Below, one piece after another: positions 24,140 to 35,735 of a stretch of DNA of 64,000 nucleotides (position 1 is its first letter; each line of letters opens with the position of its first letter). The stretch is from assembly GCA_034766995.1 (NCBI GenBank), contig CM068317.1:27901001-27965000 (forward strand), in the 5' to 3' direction. The DNA comes from Acanthacorydalis orientalis (lineage: Eukaryota > Arthropoda > Insecta > Megaloptera > Corydalidae). The notes beneath the pieces were generated by a model. That model did not search any database. It had not been told where the DNA came from and saw only the letters and a program-made list of their open reading frames with translations. The position numbers and the translations under genes were made by a program.

Positions 24140-25610
24140 ATACATCAAAAAAGTATTCATACACTGTGTATGAACACTTTATTTTATCAAATCATGTAAA
24201 CAATTTAGATCTTGTCACAATGTTGAACCTTATCTTTATACTGAAATGTTTATTATATTGATCCTGTTACTACAAAGTCATTTTTATTATTTTATAAGAG
24301 TGTCATAATTATTATAATATAAAAGTGTCTAAGAAAATAAGAGGAACAACTGCGGATGACAGAAATATTTCCAATCAATTGCATAATGGAGGAAAATATC
24401 TATAAAAAATTGATAAAATTTTATCTAAAAGTGTTTCCATTATCCATTATATTATTAACAAATCCAAAAACACTGAAAATGTCACCAATAGAAGTTGTAG
24501 AAGAAGTCGTAGAGAACTGGTAGGCCACCGAAATTAACGAGGAAAGATGAATCGTATATAGTACGCTATATAAATCGTAATCCCTTCGATAGTGCGACTA
24601 GAATTACAAAGTACCTCTGATACAATATTTCATCCAGAAACAATTCGTTTGAGGCTCCGGAAAGCAGGATACAATTCTCTCGAGGCGACAAGAAAACCAT
24701 TCATTAATAAAGTAAACCGACAAATGCGACTTGATTTTGCAAAATAAATATGTAAACAATCACTTGGAGTTCTGAGATCAGGTAATTTTCTCCGAAGAAA
24801 GTAAGTTTAACTTGTGAGTATCTGGTGGGCAAAAACAGAAAAGACGGAAAAGGGAGTAGAATTGAACCTGAATGTTCAAATGACTGGGAAACACGAAGGT
24901 GGCAGTGTCATATAAGGATGTCTATGAGAAAGTGGGGTGGGAAATTTACAAATAACTAATGGTATTATAGAAAAATTCATGTTCCTGAATATTTTAAAGG
25001 AAATTTACAAAACCAGTGCCAGAAAATTATGTTTATTGGTTCATTATTATTTTCAACGTGATAATGACTCCAAACATAGATCCTTCTTAGTTAAGGAATA
25101 GATCTTATATAATATCCCTCAGTTGTTGGAAACGCCCCGATAATCGTATGTTAATCTTATAGAAAATTTATAGGAGGTATCTAATCGACGCGTATGGAAA
25201 ATGTCAATTTCAAATAAAAATCAACTTAAAATAATTTTATTATCAGAATGAGAGAAAATTAATCGTGAAATAACAAATAAACTACCTTCCTCGATCCCTA
25301 GACCTTTACAGGCTATTATAGACTCAAAAGAAGATCATAATAATTATTAATTAAATTTTCTTATTCCCAAATTACACCAAAATAAAAAATGTATGAATAC
25401 TTATTTAATATATTCCTTTTTACAAGTGAAAATATATATTATTAAATTGGTATATAAATATTTTGTTTATGACAATATCGGTATCGTTTGAAAGTTAATT
25501 AAATATAATATCTTGCAAAACAATCGAAATTTCATTAAGTTTGATTTACTTCATATGAAATACACATGAAATGTAAACATAGAATGTATGTATACTTTTT
25601 TGACCCACCG
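24140..25610 (+). mobile_element. Tc1-like element, near full length
   Basis: The terminal repeats match: TCAAAAAAGTATTCATACAC on the left (about 24145) and the reverse complement of GTCAAAAAAGTATACATACA on the right (about 25584-25603), followed by CCACCG and TA. A further inverted copy of the ATGTATGAATACT motif near 25389 suggests long, complex TIRs. It encloses a degenerate Tc1 transposase. At about 1.47 kb it fits the family's usual 1.3-1.7 kb. Confidence 0.85.
24330..25352 (+). pseudogene. Tc1 transposase, multiply frameshifted
   Basis: Pieces appear in order across frames: an N-terminal HTH (GGKSIKKIDKILSKSVSIIH, then YIINKSKNTENVTN); the GRPRK linker (GRPPKLTRKDESYIVRYINR as a decayed version); ETIRLRLRKAGYNS...RKPFINKVNRQMRLDFAK; a first catalytic motif FSEES where the family has FSDES; GVGNLQITNGIIEKFM; the second motif FQRDNDSKH; and the third-motif region NLIENL (family NPIENLW). 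At least six stops or frameshifts make it dead. The Asp-to-Glu change at the first position would also inactivate it. Confidence 0.85.
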
Positions 25611-25612
25611 TA

Positions 25613-25749
25613 TACAATGGTATAATTGACTAAATATTATTATTTTATTCAGAAATAATTTGATTATGTCAATATAATTTCATGATTTTCAAATCTGATA
25701 ACTCTTCTATTATTACATACATTTGATGCCATATTTCAAATTAATTATA

Positions 25750-25781
<32 letters not shown>

Positions 25782-26164
25782 CATAAATTGAATATACAGG
25801 GCGAACATATAAAATGTTCTATTGTGTGTGAATTCGTATGTGTGTTTGTATGTTTAGTAAACAGATATTTCCTTTCACCGAGTAGCAAACGTCCAACATC
25901 CGCACAGTAACAGTCCTATCCAAACAGTGTAAAGACGGGTAATTTCACAACCGGAATATGTAAAATAGGGTGGTTACAGCCCACCGTGTAACCTGCATTA
26001 TATTTCACATGAATCCGAGAACAGCGGACTTTAACGGTCATGAAATTTATTACCTTGACCTTTCGGAGATTTTCTTTTATTTCCGTATTATTGAATCTTG
26101 TTTAAGATTTAAATCCGATGTATAATGAAGTTAAGACTTTTATATTGAAATATACCCACATATT

Positions 26165-26165
<1 letters not shown>
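25613..26165. other. unique DNA with CpG patch
   Basis: A TA/TACA microsatellite lies at 25745-25785. The stretch 25860-26060 has more balanced composition (GTGTAAAGACGGG, CACCGTGTAACC) but no frame. Confidence 0.35.

Positions 26166-26167
<2 letters not shown>

Positions 26168-26234
<67 letters not shown>
26168..26234. repeat. (TA)n microsatellite
   Basis: Pure TA run of about 33 units. Confidence 0.95.
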
Positions 26235-26237
<3 letters not shown>

Positions 26238-27145
26238 GATATGTGTAATATATGTCTATTAAATATAAAATGTAACATTAAGTGTATTAAAATACAAAAT
26301 CTTTTTTTACTATTTTATACTGAATTTTAATGTTGTATTTTTTATAATTTAATATTATTAAATATAAATGTGTTCTGTTTTATAAGAGATATGTATGTTA
26401 ATATCAGTTGTATGTTTTTCCAAGTTGATCTTTTTTTGTTATTTTCTTCCATTTGAATGAATTATTTTTTCCGTTTTGTAAATAGTTTTTGCTCTTTTAG
26501 AGATTGTTTCATATTATATAATAGTAGAACAAAACATTAAAATTTAATTTTCTTCATTGGCATATAAAATATTACATAAATTTTCAATAACACTTCTATA
26601 GAAATCGAGGATTCATAGTTTTTTTTATTTATATTATCAATATAATTATTTATATGCTGGTATTTATATATTATACGAGTAAAATCTGTGAGTGGATTGT
26701 ATGTCAGGTTTCCATCAAAAACAATATTAAGGACATATGTGAATCTTCGTATATTAATAAAAGTACTGACACTATTGACTGTTTAAAATATAAAGAATTG
26801 TTAAAAAGATTTTAACTCCTTGTGCATTAATCACGAGTCACTCATAAACTGTTGACACATTTTGTTTGTTTAACATTATGACATGATTTATAATGTTTTA
26901 AAATATTACAGTTGACCATATAAACCTTCCTATGCATTATTTTTTTTAAAAAAAACAATACATTCACAAGAAGTCAACGGAGAATAATGAATCAATAAGT
27001 AATTTTGACTTGATTTCTCTTAATAAAGACTTTTTTAATCTATTAGCTATAATTGTTTCAAGTTATTTCTTTGAGTTGTATTTCTAAATAGTCATCATTT
27101 GTTTTTCATAAATGAATTTTTAAACATTTTTTTTCAAAAGCGTTC
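26235..27145. other. unique AT-rich DNA
   Basis: Nothing supported. Confidence 0.45.
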
Positions 27146-27395
27146 AATAATTGATCATTTTTAATCATTTCTTATCTACATTTCGATAGTAATTTCATTA
27201 TCATCGTAGTGCTAAGGAACAAAAAAATGTTGTGAATATTAATTCTCAAGAGTATAAAAATTTCATCTTTCATTTTTTTATCTTTTTCTCGAAAATTATT
27301 TAATAAGTGATCATCGATCATTTCTAATTGTCGATTATATGCATTTAAATGGCAATGCCATTTCCTTCATAACGCTTAAGTAGCAATCAAAAGAA
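27146..27395. repeat. two diverged copies of a TTGATCATTTTTAAT repeat
   Basis: Blocks at 27146-27228 and 27305-27393 share the order TGATCATTTnTAATnnTTnnT, GATGnnAATnTCATT or GGCAATGCCATTTCC, and a GCTTAAG/GCTAAGG terminus. The same motif order appears in the fold-back elements at 60310 and 62620. Probably an old MITE family. Confidence 0.35.
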
Positions 27396-27799
27396 ATCAT
27401 TAATTATTTATTGAACATGTTTAATCACAGAAAAATGTTGTTCCATCAATAGGGCATTAAAAGTATTTACAAAAGTGTAATTAGTTTCTAAAAAAATAAT
27501 ACAAAACTGAAAAATATAATGCAATTCTTAAAAACAATGTTACAAAATTAATTTCATTACAGAAATGTCGGCCAAATTGATTAAAAAACTTAAAAACTTG
27601 ATAATTGAATCAAAAGTTTTTTAATAGTATAAATAGTTTTTTTAAAAAATGTATCCAAACTACGTTCTATAACAATTTTAATACGTAATTGTATACAATA
27701 AGCATTTTCTGTTTTATCTACTATTCCCAGACTCATAATTAAAACTATTCGCAATGTAAGCACTGGAAGCAAATACTATTACTTTATAACTTTCATTAT
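27396..27799. other. unique AT-rich DNA
   Basis: Nothing supported. Confidence 0.4.
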
Positions 27800-27819
27800 G
27801 TATATATATGTGTATATAT

Positions 27820-27873
<54 letters not shown>

Positions 27874-27888
27874 ATATACATATATATG

Positions 27889-27935
<47 letters not shown>

Positions 27936-27972
27936 TTGTATGTGTGTGTGTATTTGTATGTCTGTGTGTAAT
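27800..27972. repeat. (TA)n-(TG)n compound microsatellite
   Basis: TA array with TACA variants passing into TGTGTG and TGTATTTGTATG units. Confidence 0.96.
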
Positions 27973-28200
27973 GAAAATTATTTCAAAACAGTTAATTATA
28001 ACTTCTTGCCATAATACTTAACTTTTTTAATATTTATTTACTTTTCATTTCCTTCACAAGAACACTCTTTAATTAATCATTAATTAATTTTAATCAAATC
28101 GTATCTGTTAGTCATTAAAAAATACATTGAAAATACTTTTAAGAATTACAAAATACCTGAAATATTTTTCTCATTTATTTTTTATCTTTAATATATCCAT

Positions 28201-28316
<116 letters not shown>

Positions 28317-28394
28317 TCGGGTCTTTATGCGTATCTTTTTAATACTGTTTTGAAGTTATGCGATGAATATTTTATTTAAATTATATGAAATAGA

Positions 28395-29330
28395 AACCTC
28401 TTGATTTTAAAATTCTTTTAATTGTTGACAATGAACTAGGTCATTCGCATTTAGAACATCAAAATGTATAGGTATTGTTTTTTCCATCCAATGCAACAAG
28501 CATTATTTAGACATTAGATCAAAGCTTAAGTGCTACTTTTAAAAAAATATTCCATTAAGTCCACTTTTCAATTTATATTGGATAAACTAGAAAATGTGTC
28601 ATTAACAGTAACTGACACTTGGAAAAAAAACTATTTTGGACTGTTTAAATCATGTTGTAGCTGCTATCGCTAAAATAGGACCACAAACTTTAAATTCCTT
28701 GTGGAAAGCAGCTTGGCCTGGATGTTTTGCAAACAGTGCAACTATTCAAACATCGACATTATCAGTTGAAATCATTACTTTGGTGCACGAAATTGGTGGA
28801 GACGGTTTTGATACCTTTATCCAGAATTATATCGACGAACTGCTTGTGGATAATGCCTTCAGTGACGATATTATTGGTATAACTTTACATATCGTCGAAG
28901 ATACAGAAAACAATAGTGAAGTGAAAGAAAATTTTATCCTCCTTACTTCAAATACAATTAGAGAAGGTCTTCACTTTTCAATAAATTGGAAAATCACTTT
29001 TTTGTCCATGACACAAATTCTGAACGAGCCTTCAAATTCCAACGTGAGCTGAATAATTGTATGTCTAGATATCATAACTGCATAAAAAAATTAGTAAAAT
29101 CATCATCGCAAAGTAACCACTGATTAAATTATCAGAAGAAAAAAATTAATAGAGAACGAGATTGAAGTAGACGCTAATTCGTTTATGAAGAATCATTGTA
29201 TTTACCATATAGATCTGATGCACTGACTATCTCTTCTAGTAATGAAAGTAATTCTGGATCAGTTCACAAATAGTGCCGAACATTGTCAGATAGTGACGAT
29301 AATTCTGATGAAAAAATGTAAAAAGAATTG
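28395..29330 (+). pseudogene. Tigger/pogo-type transposase, C-terminal half
   Basis: The conceptual reading starts FKILLIVDNELGHSHLEHQN, the Tigger catalytic block with its second Asp in VDN. It continues past a stop as VLFFPSNATSII, a stop, TLDQSLSATFKK (third Asp in LDQ), then diverged sequence to WKK. An intact frame follows at 28636-29052: LDCLNHVVAAIAKIGPQTLN, then SLWKAAWPGCF, a Ser/Thr-rich spacer, EIITLVHEIGGDGFDTF and an acidic EDTENNSE tail. This is the helical C-terminal segment of pogo/CENP-B-like transposases. The N-terminal HTH and CENP-B domains are missing, and the (TA)n array lies just upstream. The intact part starts with TTG, so I do not treat it as a gene. Confidence 0.82.
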
Positions 29331-29622
29331 TTAATTTTCGATAAAATTAAATGAATAAAGTTTTAAAACCAACTTATTTGAAGTTTTATATCAATTTCTT
29401 TCAGATTTTCGTAGGAATTGTTTAGGCATTTTTATTTTCCTGAATTTTCCAAAAAAATTTATGTGATTTTGAAATTATTTTAACTCATTGCTTTGGTTTA
29501 TAGGCTTTTAGAAAATTGTGGAACGTTTACTTAATTTTTTAATGTAAATTTTGTCTTTTTTGTACGATATTTTTATATGCGGTTTTCTGTGGAACGTATC
29601 TACTGCATAAAAAAGATTTGAC

Positions 29623-29626
<4 letters not shown>
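29331..29626. other. probable Tigger 3' untranslated region
   Basis: The sequence includes GTGGAACGTTTACTTAATTT and GTGGAACGTATCTACTGCAT. The repeated GGAACGT phrase resembles pogo/Tigger 3' regions, but no matching 5' terminus is present. The element is truncated, or its 3' end was lost in (TA)n at 29627. Confidence 0.35.

Positions 29627-29655
<29 letters not shown>
29627..29655. repeat. (TA)n microsatellite
   Basis: Short TA run followed by GTATATGAATGTGTGTG. Confidence 0.9.
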
Positions 29656-29659
<4 letters not shown>

Positions 29660-29799
29660 GAATGTGTGTGTTTATATTTTTACTACTAATTTATGTTCAA
29701 TTATTTACTGTAATATTTATTAATATCTTTAAAAATTATATTTAAAATGTAATTTATAAAGAAAGTTATCCGCACTGATTTATTTATGTGTTTATATAT

Positions 29800-29804
<5 letters not shown>

Positions 29805-29853
<49 letters not shown>
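29805..29853. repeat. (TA)n microsatellite
   Basis: TA run of about 24 units. Confidence 0.94.
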
Positions 29854-29857
<4 letters not shown>

Positions 29858-30191
29858 TCTTTATTACTTAATAAACTGAAAAGCGGCATATAAAAGAATT
29901 ATGTAAAATGATTAATATAAAATTATATGGTGTTATAAATTTGAATTATATTTCCATTCATATCAAATAAAACCAATTAGTAAAAATGGATGTTAATGTT
30001 GAAAGAAAACAAAACCACGTAATGTAGCTCTAGAAAATCTGAAAATAATTATACGGATTTAAATTAAACAGAATTATTTTTCGTTATATTTGTTTTTATA
30101 TTTATGTCTCATAAGGATACGCTTTTCAAGTCTAAGTATTTTAAATTGATTTTGTTGGTTTTTATTAATTTTCGTCCGTTTACAGTTATAA

Positions 30192-30398
30192 AGAGTGATT
30201 CAGTTTAGGCTTCCACATGAAAATATTTAAAAAAATTACAAAAATTATAAAAATCATACTATTTTTTATTTAATACCCCAGTTCAATTCAACACTTAAAT
30301 ACAATGGAACTGAAATACTAAATAAGAAATAACATGATTGATTTTAGTTTTTCCGATTTTGTAAATACTTTCATTTCGAAGTTAAATTGAATCATTCT
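30192..30398. mobile_element. palindromic MITE, copy 2
   Basis: Inverted ends AGAGTGATTCAGTTTA and TAAATTGAATCATTCT. An inner fold runs from TTTATTTAATACCCCAGTTC against GGAACTGAAATACTAAATAA. It is homologous throughout to the copy at 10338-10537. The right end adjoins a (TCTA)n/(TA)n array. Confidence 0.7.
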
Positions 30399-30443
30399 AT
30401 CTATCTACCTATCTATCATTCTATCTATATATCTATCTATCTA

Positions 30444-30490
<47 letters not shown>
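30398..30490. repeat. (TCTA)n-(TA)n microsatellite
   Basis: Tetranucleotide CTAT/TCTA units (30398-30447) run into TA repeats. Confidence 0.94.
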
Positions 30491-30493
<3 letters not shown>

Positions 30494-30855
30494 GCAGATT
30501 GATGTTTTGAAAAATGTTTAATTAAAAATATCTTAAGTAGTTTGTATTCTTATGTACTTGTTATTCGCTATTAATTTATTATTATTATTGAAGACACTTT
30601 GAGTCAGTACTCTTATCTTGAAGTAGATTTTTTTAATTAAAGAATCCACACAAAAAATACTAGCTTAGCATACGTTGAAGTCGGCTGTACTAAACTAAAA
30701 TTTAAGAGTAACCCCTAGGGAAAGATGGAAAATTGAACACTAAAAATCATTATTTTACTGTTAAGAATATTGTATAATATTACATAACACGGGATAGTGA
30801 TAAAACGATACTAAAAAAGAGAATATACGTTATGGAAAATGTATTTGATGTATTT

Positions 30856-30888
<33 letters not shown>

Positions 30889-31105
30889 CTTTGTAAATAA
30901 TTTACCGAATCATATAATATTTTATTTTTCTATTCTGAAATTTATGTACATTCAAGTCACATCTAGAACACCATGTAAATATATTCAAGAAGACATCTTA
31001 TTCTTTAAAATGCTTTCAAATTACTTGAGTATAATGTTACATGTGATTTTTTTCAGTTTAAAAAGTCAAGTAGTTCATCAACCGACATTATAACTCATTT
31101 TACCG
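30491..31105. other. unique DNA with (CT)n tract
   Basis: A (CT)n run lies at about 30857-30878. The 84-residue frame over it (30839-31093) is unrecognised. Confidence 0.4.
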
Positions 31106-31107
31106 GA

Positions 31108-31155
31108 TATATATACGAGTATATATATATATATATCTGTGTGTGTGTGTGTTTG
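31108..31155. repeat. (TA)n-(GT)n microsatellite
   Basis: Short TA run followed by GTGTGTGTGTGTG. Confidence 0.9.
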
Positions 31156-31529
31156 TATAGATATATGAATATACGATTTAAAACATGAACTCCGTAAATC
31201 TTAAAAATAAACCCACTAGCAACATTACAGGAGTCGTAACAACAAACGTATCTCATAATAAACCACCAGTCCGTACAAGAGCACACAACTAGTAAACTTT
31301 TTCGACCGCAAAATGTGTATTTTTACAATGCACATAATAATCTTTCTCGTTTCACTTAATCCGTTCACATCCAGCGAACACATAATCATGTTCACAGTGT
31401 CAGCGTACGACTCTAACAGAACAAAAAAAAAGAATAGTGGTAAAAATGCGACAGAGATGATACAGAAAAAAATATACGAGCGGGTAATGAAAATTCAAAT
31501 GGGTTGAAAACCCCGGCATAAACCTGATC
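31156..31529. other. unique DNA, no gene seen
   Basis: Moderately balanced composition. The short frames at 31095-31286 (minus) and 31313-31507 (plus) are not recognised. Confidence 0.35.
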
Positions 31530-31760
31530 TCTTGTCATTTATTCATGTTGGTAATACTGTCTACTCGAGACACACGTCATACCGATTCGAGTGACGAGTG
31601 AGATGGATTTACAGGGGGTGACGATACGCGACACGAGGCGAACATATTTTAACACGCATGAATTTAGCAGAACGTTGAAATCCCTAGTAGCTTATTGTGT
31701 ACCTTTCTGCATAGTGTCTTTTTATTTCGTGTAATGAAATTTCTGTCGCGTGTTTTTATT
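31530..31760. other. CpG-bearing unique island
   Basis: Dense CpG motifs (ACTCGAGACACACGTCAT, GATTCGAGTGACGAGTGAG, GACGATACGCGACACGAGGC) in otherwise AT-rich DNA, with no frame. Possible host regulatory element. Confidence 0.35.
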
Positions 31761-32007
31761 AAATTTTCGTTCGAATGAAATTGTTTAACTGTCTCCTTTG
31801 ATTTTTTTCGTTTAAATTCTGATATATTTTATTACCGGAAAATATGTCACTTAAGGTCTTATCAGTAGTGATATTTTAAGAATATTTTGTATAGTAACTC
31901 AAATGGTATTTAAAAGAAATGAGACATATCGGTTAAATTACTAAAAAAATCTTATTGAATTTCAATCTGAATAAATATCATTATTGTTCATTCATAACAA
32001 AAAACTA

Positions 32008-32850
32008 AACAGGAAAATAACTGCGCTTTTTGTTTTCTGAATCCTAACGTTACTTTTTTTCAATGAAAGTGTCTTCATCGTGCTCGTGTTAATATCATTT
32101 TAAAGTGCATTTTTTGATCTGTATTTTGATAACATCGACTTTCGTTTTATTATTAATTTTGCTTCAAATTGGGCTATTGAATTAAAGATAGAAAAGAATA
32201 AAATAAGAGAAAATTTTGTATGAGTTCAAAACGGGTGGTAAATCAGCGAGTTATATGACACCTTACAGGATGCAGACAGCATTCCTCTGATAAAATATTG
32301 ACACCTACAGGATACAGACGACATTCCTCCTCTGATAATCAGTATTGTCTTAATAATTAATTGTAATAATATACTTGTAAAATTTTTAACGACACTAAGT
32401 ACAGACGTGTCGACTCACCAAATTAATTGTATATAAATGGTAACGAAATTAATAAAGTTCAGTCTTAAACATAAATCTGTGTGAGCAATTGTTGGGACTC
32501 GTATCCTCGAGTCGAAATTTCTTTTTAAATAGCCGTTACGACAAGCTCGAAACATAATTCGCGTAAACTTTTAGTGTGGGTACTGTTAAGGAACGTATGG
32601 TGCAATAGTGGTTCCAAAAATTTCGAGCTGGGGACGAGAACCTTAAAGATGAAGAAGGTCGCGGACATCCTTCTTCAGTTCATAATGACCAACTGAAGAT
32701 ATTAGTTGAATCGAAATCACAAACAATTCAAGATCTTTCTCAAAAGTAAAGCACTAGTCATCCAACAGTTCTAGACCACTTAAAACCACTTCAATTAAGA
32801 AATGCATATGAATTTGAAAGTCATAAACCGAAATTATTTTCCTATCAAAC
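32008..32850 (+). mobile_element. HTH-only mariner family, copy D, interrupted by an LTR-like insert
   Basis: Both ends are present (AACAGGAAAATAACTGCG on the left; AAATTATTTTCCTATCAAAC on the right) and flanked by TA. The usual leader and the YEFK codon region are followed by an alien segment of about 310 bp. The HTH remnant then resumes at GTGGGTACTGTTAAGGAACG. The second HTH (ESKSQTIQDLSQK) has a stop, and the frame passes into the 3' TIR as in the sister copies. Confidence 0.85.
32249..32559 (+). mobile_element. possible solo LTR (Ty3/gypsy-like)
   Basis: The segment begins AGTTATATGACACC and ends CGAAACATAATT, consistent with the AGTTA...TAAYT ends of some insect gypsy-group LTRs. The flanking tetranucleotides AGCG and CGCG agree at three of four positions. 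It carries a TATA-like TGTATATAAATGG (about 32428) and an AATAAAG signal (about 32451). Two tandem copies of about 45 bp (GACACCT.ACAGGAT.CAGAC...) lie near its start. No internal retroelement genes are present. Confidence 0.45.
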
Positions 32851-33130
32851 TAATACAATCGTATACGCTTTTTCAATTTTTTCATTGTCAGAAAAATGAA
32901 AGCTTCTTATTACTTTTTTTATATATCTATGTAAATGAATATCAAATAATGAATGGTTTCGATTATAAGAGCGATATTAGTATATAATAAAAAAGTTTAC
33001 AGTTTAGAAATTTTTTCTGCAAATGAAATTTTTTGAAAAGATTAAACCAAAAAGTGCTGGTCACTTAAATTAAACTTCAATGGTAAAAACAGATTGATTT
33101 TATAACACAGGAATTTTTTAAAAATGGATG
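32851..33130. other. unique AT-rich DNA
   Basis: Nothing supported. Confidence 0.4.
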
Positions 33131-33135
33131 AGTTA

Positions 33136-33765
33136 TAGTCCACAGTATGTAACCTCTTATTTTTGTTGTTTGCCACATATTTGAAACTTCGTGAGTGGCT
33201 TCCTTTTGACGAGTCTACCACACTTTTCCCCTGCGAAAATTCTCGGTAACGCTGCGTTTTTCAAACGTGTTTTTTTTGTCGGTCTGGTAATACGGCGCAA
33301 TATTTTTGTCGGACACGGCAATATTCGGTGATAAAATATACTCATCTATCACGTGTGATTTTTGGCCGACACGTGGTAATCACCATACCGGTTATCGTAA
33401 AAATGGCATTCATTTATTAAACAATCTTTCAAAAATTAAACCTATGCTAATCATAAAACACAACCTCATTATTTCGACATGTAGCAGGCGATAGACTTAT
33501 CGGTCGCCGGATTGTTTCTGTAGGTCAAGTTTTGTTCCGTATTTTTTATCAAATTATCTTTCAATTTCACTGCAAAAAAGTATGTGGTTATTGCATTATG
33601 TAACAGTATAAAATTGGCATGTTTCGGAATCACGCATTTGAAAACGCAGCGTTACTGAGAATTTTCGCAGAGGAAAAGTGTAGTAGACTCGTCAAAATGA
33701 AGCCACTCACGAAGTTTCAAATATGTGGTAAACAATAAAAATAAGGGGTTACGTACTGTGGACTA
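33136..33765. mobile_element. long-TIR non-autonomous DNA transposon
   Basis: Arms of about 135 bp are inverted copies of each other. The left (33138-33275) begins GTCCACAGTATGTAACCTCT and the right (33632-33763) ends with the complement GGGGTTACGTACTGTGGAC. The arms share CGAAAATTCTCGGTAACGCT and other long blocks with few mismatches, so the element is fairly young. Target duplication is TTA if the element includes TAG...CTA, or TA if it starts at GTCC. The 350-bp centre has no recognisable transposase. The superfamily is not determined (PIF/Harbinger- or Tc1-like by duplication). Confidence 0.82.
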
Positions 33766-33840
33766 TTAGTTCCATAAGAAAATTAGTTTCGGATATATCT
33801 TCAAAGTTTAAACATGTCTATTAAATTGTTTAATTTAACA

Positions 33841-34008
33841 GCCCGATTTGACAGCAAAATTAATAATAATACCAAAGTTGACATTACCAAAATACAGACC
33901 GATTAATGCATTTTAAAATGATATTAACATGAACACGATGACACTTTCATTGAAAAAAATATGGTGGGAATTCAAAAAAAAAAACCACAATTATTTTTCT
34001 ACTAACCT
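33841..34008 (-). mobile_element. HTH-only mariner family, 5' fragment (copy E)
   Basis: On the minus strand it starts with the terminal repeat (complement of AATTATTTTTCTACTAACC), followed by the leader and the usual TTATTAATTTTGC block. It stops before the HTH coding region. It lies 75 bp from the long-TIR element. Confidence 0.85.
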
Positions 34009-35601
34009 AATATAATATATTCAAAATATTCTATAAATAAATAATTATATTTAGGCTACTATAAACAGAATTAGTATCAGGTAAACATCAAACTGCCATT
34101 AAAAAAATATACTCGAGTTTGTTAGTTGCAAAAAAAATCGATTTGTGGTAAGAATATATGGCTACTAAGTTTTTTGTTTATTTGTAATGTCCGATACAAG
34201 TTGTGTAACGCTGCATCTAAGAGTTTACCACATGATGTCAATAAAGGTCTGTGGAACACTCGTTACTATTGATTTCGTACATCTTGTCAGTTTCTTTAAA
34301 GGTTATGGTTATGTTAGGTCATGTTATTTTATGTATTCTTTTCTGAACGGATTTCTACATCAATTTTATTTGTGAAATCAGTAGTATTTCTAGAATTTAC
34401 TATTAATCTTTGCTTTTCAACAATGTATATTTTTTCGGTAATTCATATGAAATCGTAAATACACACTTATTGTTTTCAGTCAGAGGAAATTGTTTTTGAA
34501 GAAATAAATATGAAATAGAAATCTAGGTAGAAAAATTTGAATTTTAGAATAACTTGTTGGATTTTTTAATATCATTTCTTTACTTATAAATCTGTAATAT
34601 ACAGTTTTTAAAATGTAAAATGTATAAAGTATGTTTTAAAATATTAAAAGTAAAAAACAATAGTATTTTACACAAGAATACCAATAGTTATTTGTCTTTT
34701 TATTTTGCACTGTATGAAATCAATTATAGGATAGTTTAATTCGATGATAGTAAATGAAATTGATAATTTATAATGAAAATAAAAAAGCGACATTTTTATT
34801 GAAATATGTTTTTAATTTCAGTTTTTGATTATATATTTTCATTAATACATTTTTTTTAAAAAAGTAGGTAACTTTTAAGTAACGTATTTACGTCTCATGA
34901 TTCTCTTGAGATCTTTAGAAACACAAAAGACCATTTGGCGTTTGTAATTTTGGAGATATATCGAATCTTTTTTTTTTAAAAAAAATATTTTTTTAATAAT
35001 TTGATAACTAATGTTCTGTCTTTTACAAATTTGTGGATTCCACAAAAGTATATTATAATTATGAAGAATACAAAAAAAATTGTGAGACCAAAATTAGTGT
35101 TTTTTTTTCTTTTTGAAAATTTATAAAGTATAGATAAGCTTTAAGGTTTCAATCTTCGGTTTGTGATAGGTAAAAAATAAATAAGTATCAATACATTTTT
35201 TAGGTATATAATTTTAAATAGTTTTAGATGAATATTCATCAATTTAATTAAATAGATAATTTAATTTAAATTATATATACTAAGAAAGAAAAGAAATACA
35301 CAAACGATTAGTGAGATTACATACCACTACATTCTAGTTTCGTTTAATTAAAATTTCATATATGTGTAATTAAGGAATTTTTTACTAATCAGTATAATCG
35401 TTGTGAAACAATATATTTTAATTTAATTAAGTCTAAACGTAATTATTATTTAAATGAATATTCTAATTCAATAAACACAATTACTGGACATTTGATCTTT
35501 CAAAACGGAAATATCTCTTATCATTTCTTTAACAATGTACTTTTCAACTAAATCCAATTTCATATTTGTTAATTATTTTAAAATAATAGTTTAATGTTTG
35601 T

Positions 35602-35604
<3 letters not shown>
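34009..35604. other. unique AT-rich DNA, no gene seen
   Basis: About 1.6 kb without supported features. Confidence 0.45.
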
Positions 35605-35670
<66 letters not shown>

Positions 35671-35690
35671 ACATGTCTGTCTGTATGAAT

Positions 35691-35731
<41 letters not shown>
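35605..35731. repeat. (TA)n microsatellite, two blocks
   Basis: TA runs at 35605-35667 and 35693-35731, separated by TTACATGTCTGTCTGTATGA. Confidence 0.95.

Positions 35732-35735
<4 letters not shown>

Noticed and set aside
28636..29052. Treating the open 139-codon frame as a host gene
   Set aside because: It begins at TTG and continues a decayed Tigger transposase immediately upstream.
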